A stretch of 5,699 nucleotides of DNA, taken from an uncultured Collinsella sp. Its GTDB lineage: Bacteria; Actinomycetota; Coriobacteriia; Coriobacteriales; Coriobacteriaceae. The stretch lies in contig CABRYP010000051.1 in the NCBI GenBank assembly GCA_902475245.1, forward strand, positions 1-5,699, in the 5' to 3' direction. Positions 5,040-5,699 of the stretch are shown one piece after another. Below the pieces are notes generated by a model. It was not told the DNA's origin and ran no database searches. It worked only from the letters and a program-made list of their open reading frames with translations. Position 1 is the stretch's first letter; the number at the start of each line of letters is the position of its first letter. Both the position numbers and the translations under genes were made by a program.

Positions 5040-5699
5040 CTAGAGCGTCTCGAGGTACTCCCCCAGCTCTTCCTCCCAGTCGGGCATGCTGAAGCCGGCA
5101 GCCTCGAGCCTGGACAGGTCGAGCGCGGAGTGGACCGGGCGCGGGGCGATGGGGCCGGCGGCGCTGGCGTAGTAGTCGGCGGTCGACACCGGAACGACCT
5201 TCCCGCCGTTGCCGTTGGCTGCCTCGAAGACGGCGCGGGCGATGTCGGCCCAGCTCTTCACGGCGCCGGAGCCGGTGCAGCCGTAGGTGCCGTAGGGGGC
5301 CTTCGCGTCCAGCACGTGGAAGATGGCCGCTGCCATGTCGCGCGTGAAGGTCAGGCGGCCCAGCTGGTCGTCGACCACGGTGACCTGCTCGAGCCCGTCC
5401 TCGGGGTCGGCGACTCGGTCGGACAGCGCCTTCATCGTCTTGACGAAGTTGTGCCCCTCGCCGATGACCCAGGAGCTGCGCATGATGTAGTGGCGCGGGC
5501 AGCCGGCCACGGCGATGTCTCCGGCGGCCTTGGTCTGGCCGTAGACGGACAGCGGGCTGAAGGGCTCGCCCTCGTCGTGGACCTCGGCGGTGCCGTCGAA
5601 GACGTAGTCGGAGGACACGTGCACGAGCGTGATGCCGTGCCCGGCGCAGGTGCGGGCGAGAAGGGCCGGACCGGTGGCGTTGGCCTTCCATGCGGTCGC
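5040..5699 (-). CDS. rfbD: dTDP-4-dehydrorhamnose reductase, partial (5' end outside window)
   Basis: The last 219 residues of RmlD/RfbD, which reduces dTDP-4-keto-L-rhamnose to dTDP-L-rhamnose with NAD(P)H, the final step of the dTDP-rhamnose pathway in the cytoplasm. The frame is open to the right edge, so the Rossmann N-terminus (GxxGxxG, about 80 residues) is missing from view. Visible family marks are NATGPALLAR, the SSDYVFDGT strand, the catalytic YGQTK (YxxxK, Y53/K57 of the visible part), RSSWVIGEGHNFVKTM, TFTRDMAAAIF and the C-terminal RPVHSALDLSRLEAAGF. The TAG stop is at 5040-5042. In some Actinomycetota this domain is fused behind RmlC epimerase; that cannot be judged here. Together with the ugd remnant on the same strand it marks the locus as one for surface-polysaccharide sugars. 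A start at GTG 5624 is not real, since similarity continues upstream. Confidence 0.93.
   Translation of the reverse strand, partial: ATAWKANATGPALLARTCAGHGITLVHVSSDYVFDGTAEVHDEGEPFSPLSVYGQTKAAGDIAVAGCPRHYIMRSSWVIGEGHNFVKTMKALSDRVADPEDGLEQVTVVDDQLGRLTFTRDMAAAIFHVLDAKAPYGTYGCTGSGAVKSWADIARAVFEAANGNGGKVVPVSTADYYASAAGPIAPRPVHSALDLSRLEAAGFSMPDWEEELGEYLETL

Noticed and set aside
4999..5691. 230-codon arginine-rich minus-strand frame
   Set aside because: Frame-shifted shadow of rfbD; the composition is typical of an alternative frame in high-GC DNA.
1..5699. tRNA, rRNA or CRISPR arrays
   Set aside because: No cloverleaf, rRNA-like stretch or regularly spaced repeats seen on either strand by eye.

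Overview
The window looks like part of a surface-polysaccharide locus of a high-GC Gram-positive bacterium. The codon bias and protein style suggest the Actinomycetota, perhaps a Coriobacteriia relative of Collinsella or Olsenella; this placement is inference. Both edges hold GC-rich nucleotide-sugar genes on the minus strand: the last third of a dTDP-4-dehydrorhamnose reductase (rfbD/rmlD, 5040 to the right edge) and the last ~62-67 codons of a UDP-glucose 6-dehydrogenase (ugd, 142 to ~345). Each ends in a strong minus-strand hairpin terminator (50-91 and 4989-5016).

The ~4.6 kb between them is accessory DNA. From left to right it holds an apparently intact IS110-family element (transposase 352-1590, minus), a decayed IS256/Mutator-family transposase start (1979-~2225, plus), a 750-codon KAP-family P-loop NTPase (2251-4503, minus), and a decayed second IS110-family transposase start with a structured leader (~4565-4932, plus). 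A short stretch just before the rfbD terminator could encode the tail of a wall-anchored protein. The ugd 5' part is not present in the window, so ugd is truncated and probably dead here.

The most interesting part is the 388 bases upstream of the intact IS110 transposase (1591-1978). Read on the transposase strand they fold, by eye, into a 5' stem-loop, then a 17-bp stem with a two-sided internal loop capped by a GCGA (GNRA) hairpin, then a second two-sided stem-loop next to the start codon. This is the order and shape of the bridge RNAs known from IS110 elements such as IS621. Short stretches in the loops match the sequence at the transposase-distal end of the element (331-358), as donor and target guides should. 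The transposase also carries a C-terminal XRE-like helix-turn-helix, which is not part of the usual two-domain IS110 protein.

The KAP NTPase is the only complete non-transposon gene. It is visibly less GC-rich than the edges, stands alone between transposon remains, and was probably acquired horizontally. Some KAP NTPases act in phage exclusion, but nothing in this sequence proves that role here.
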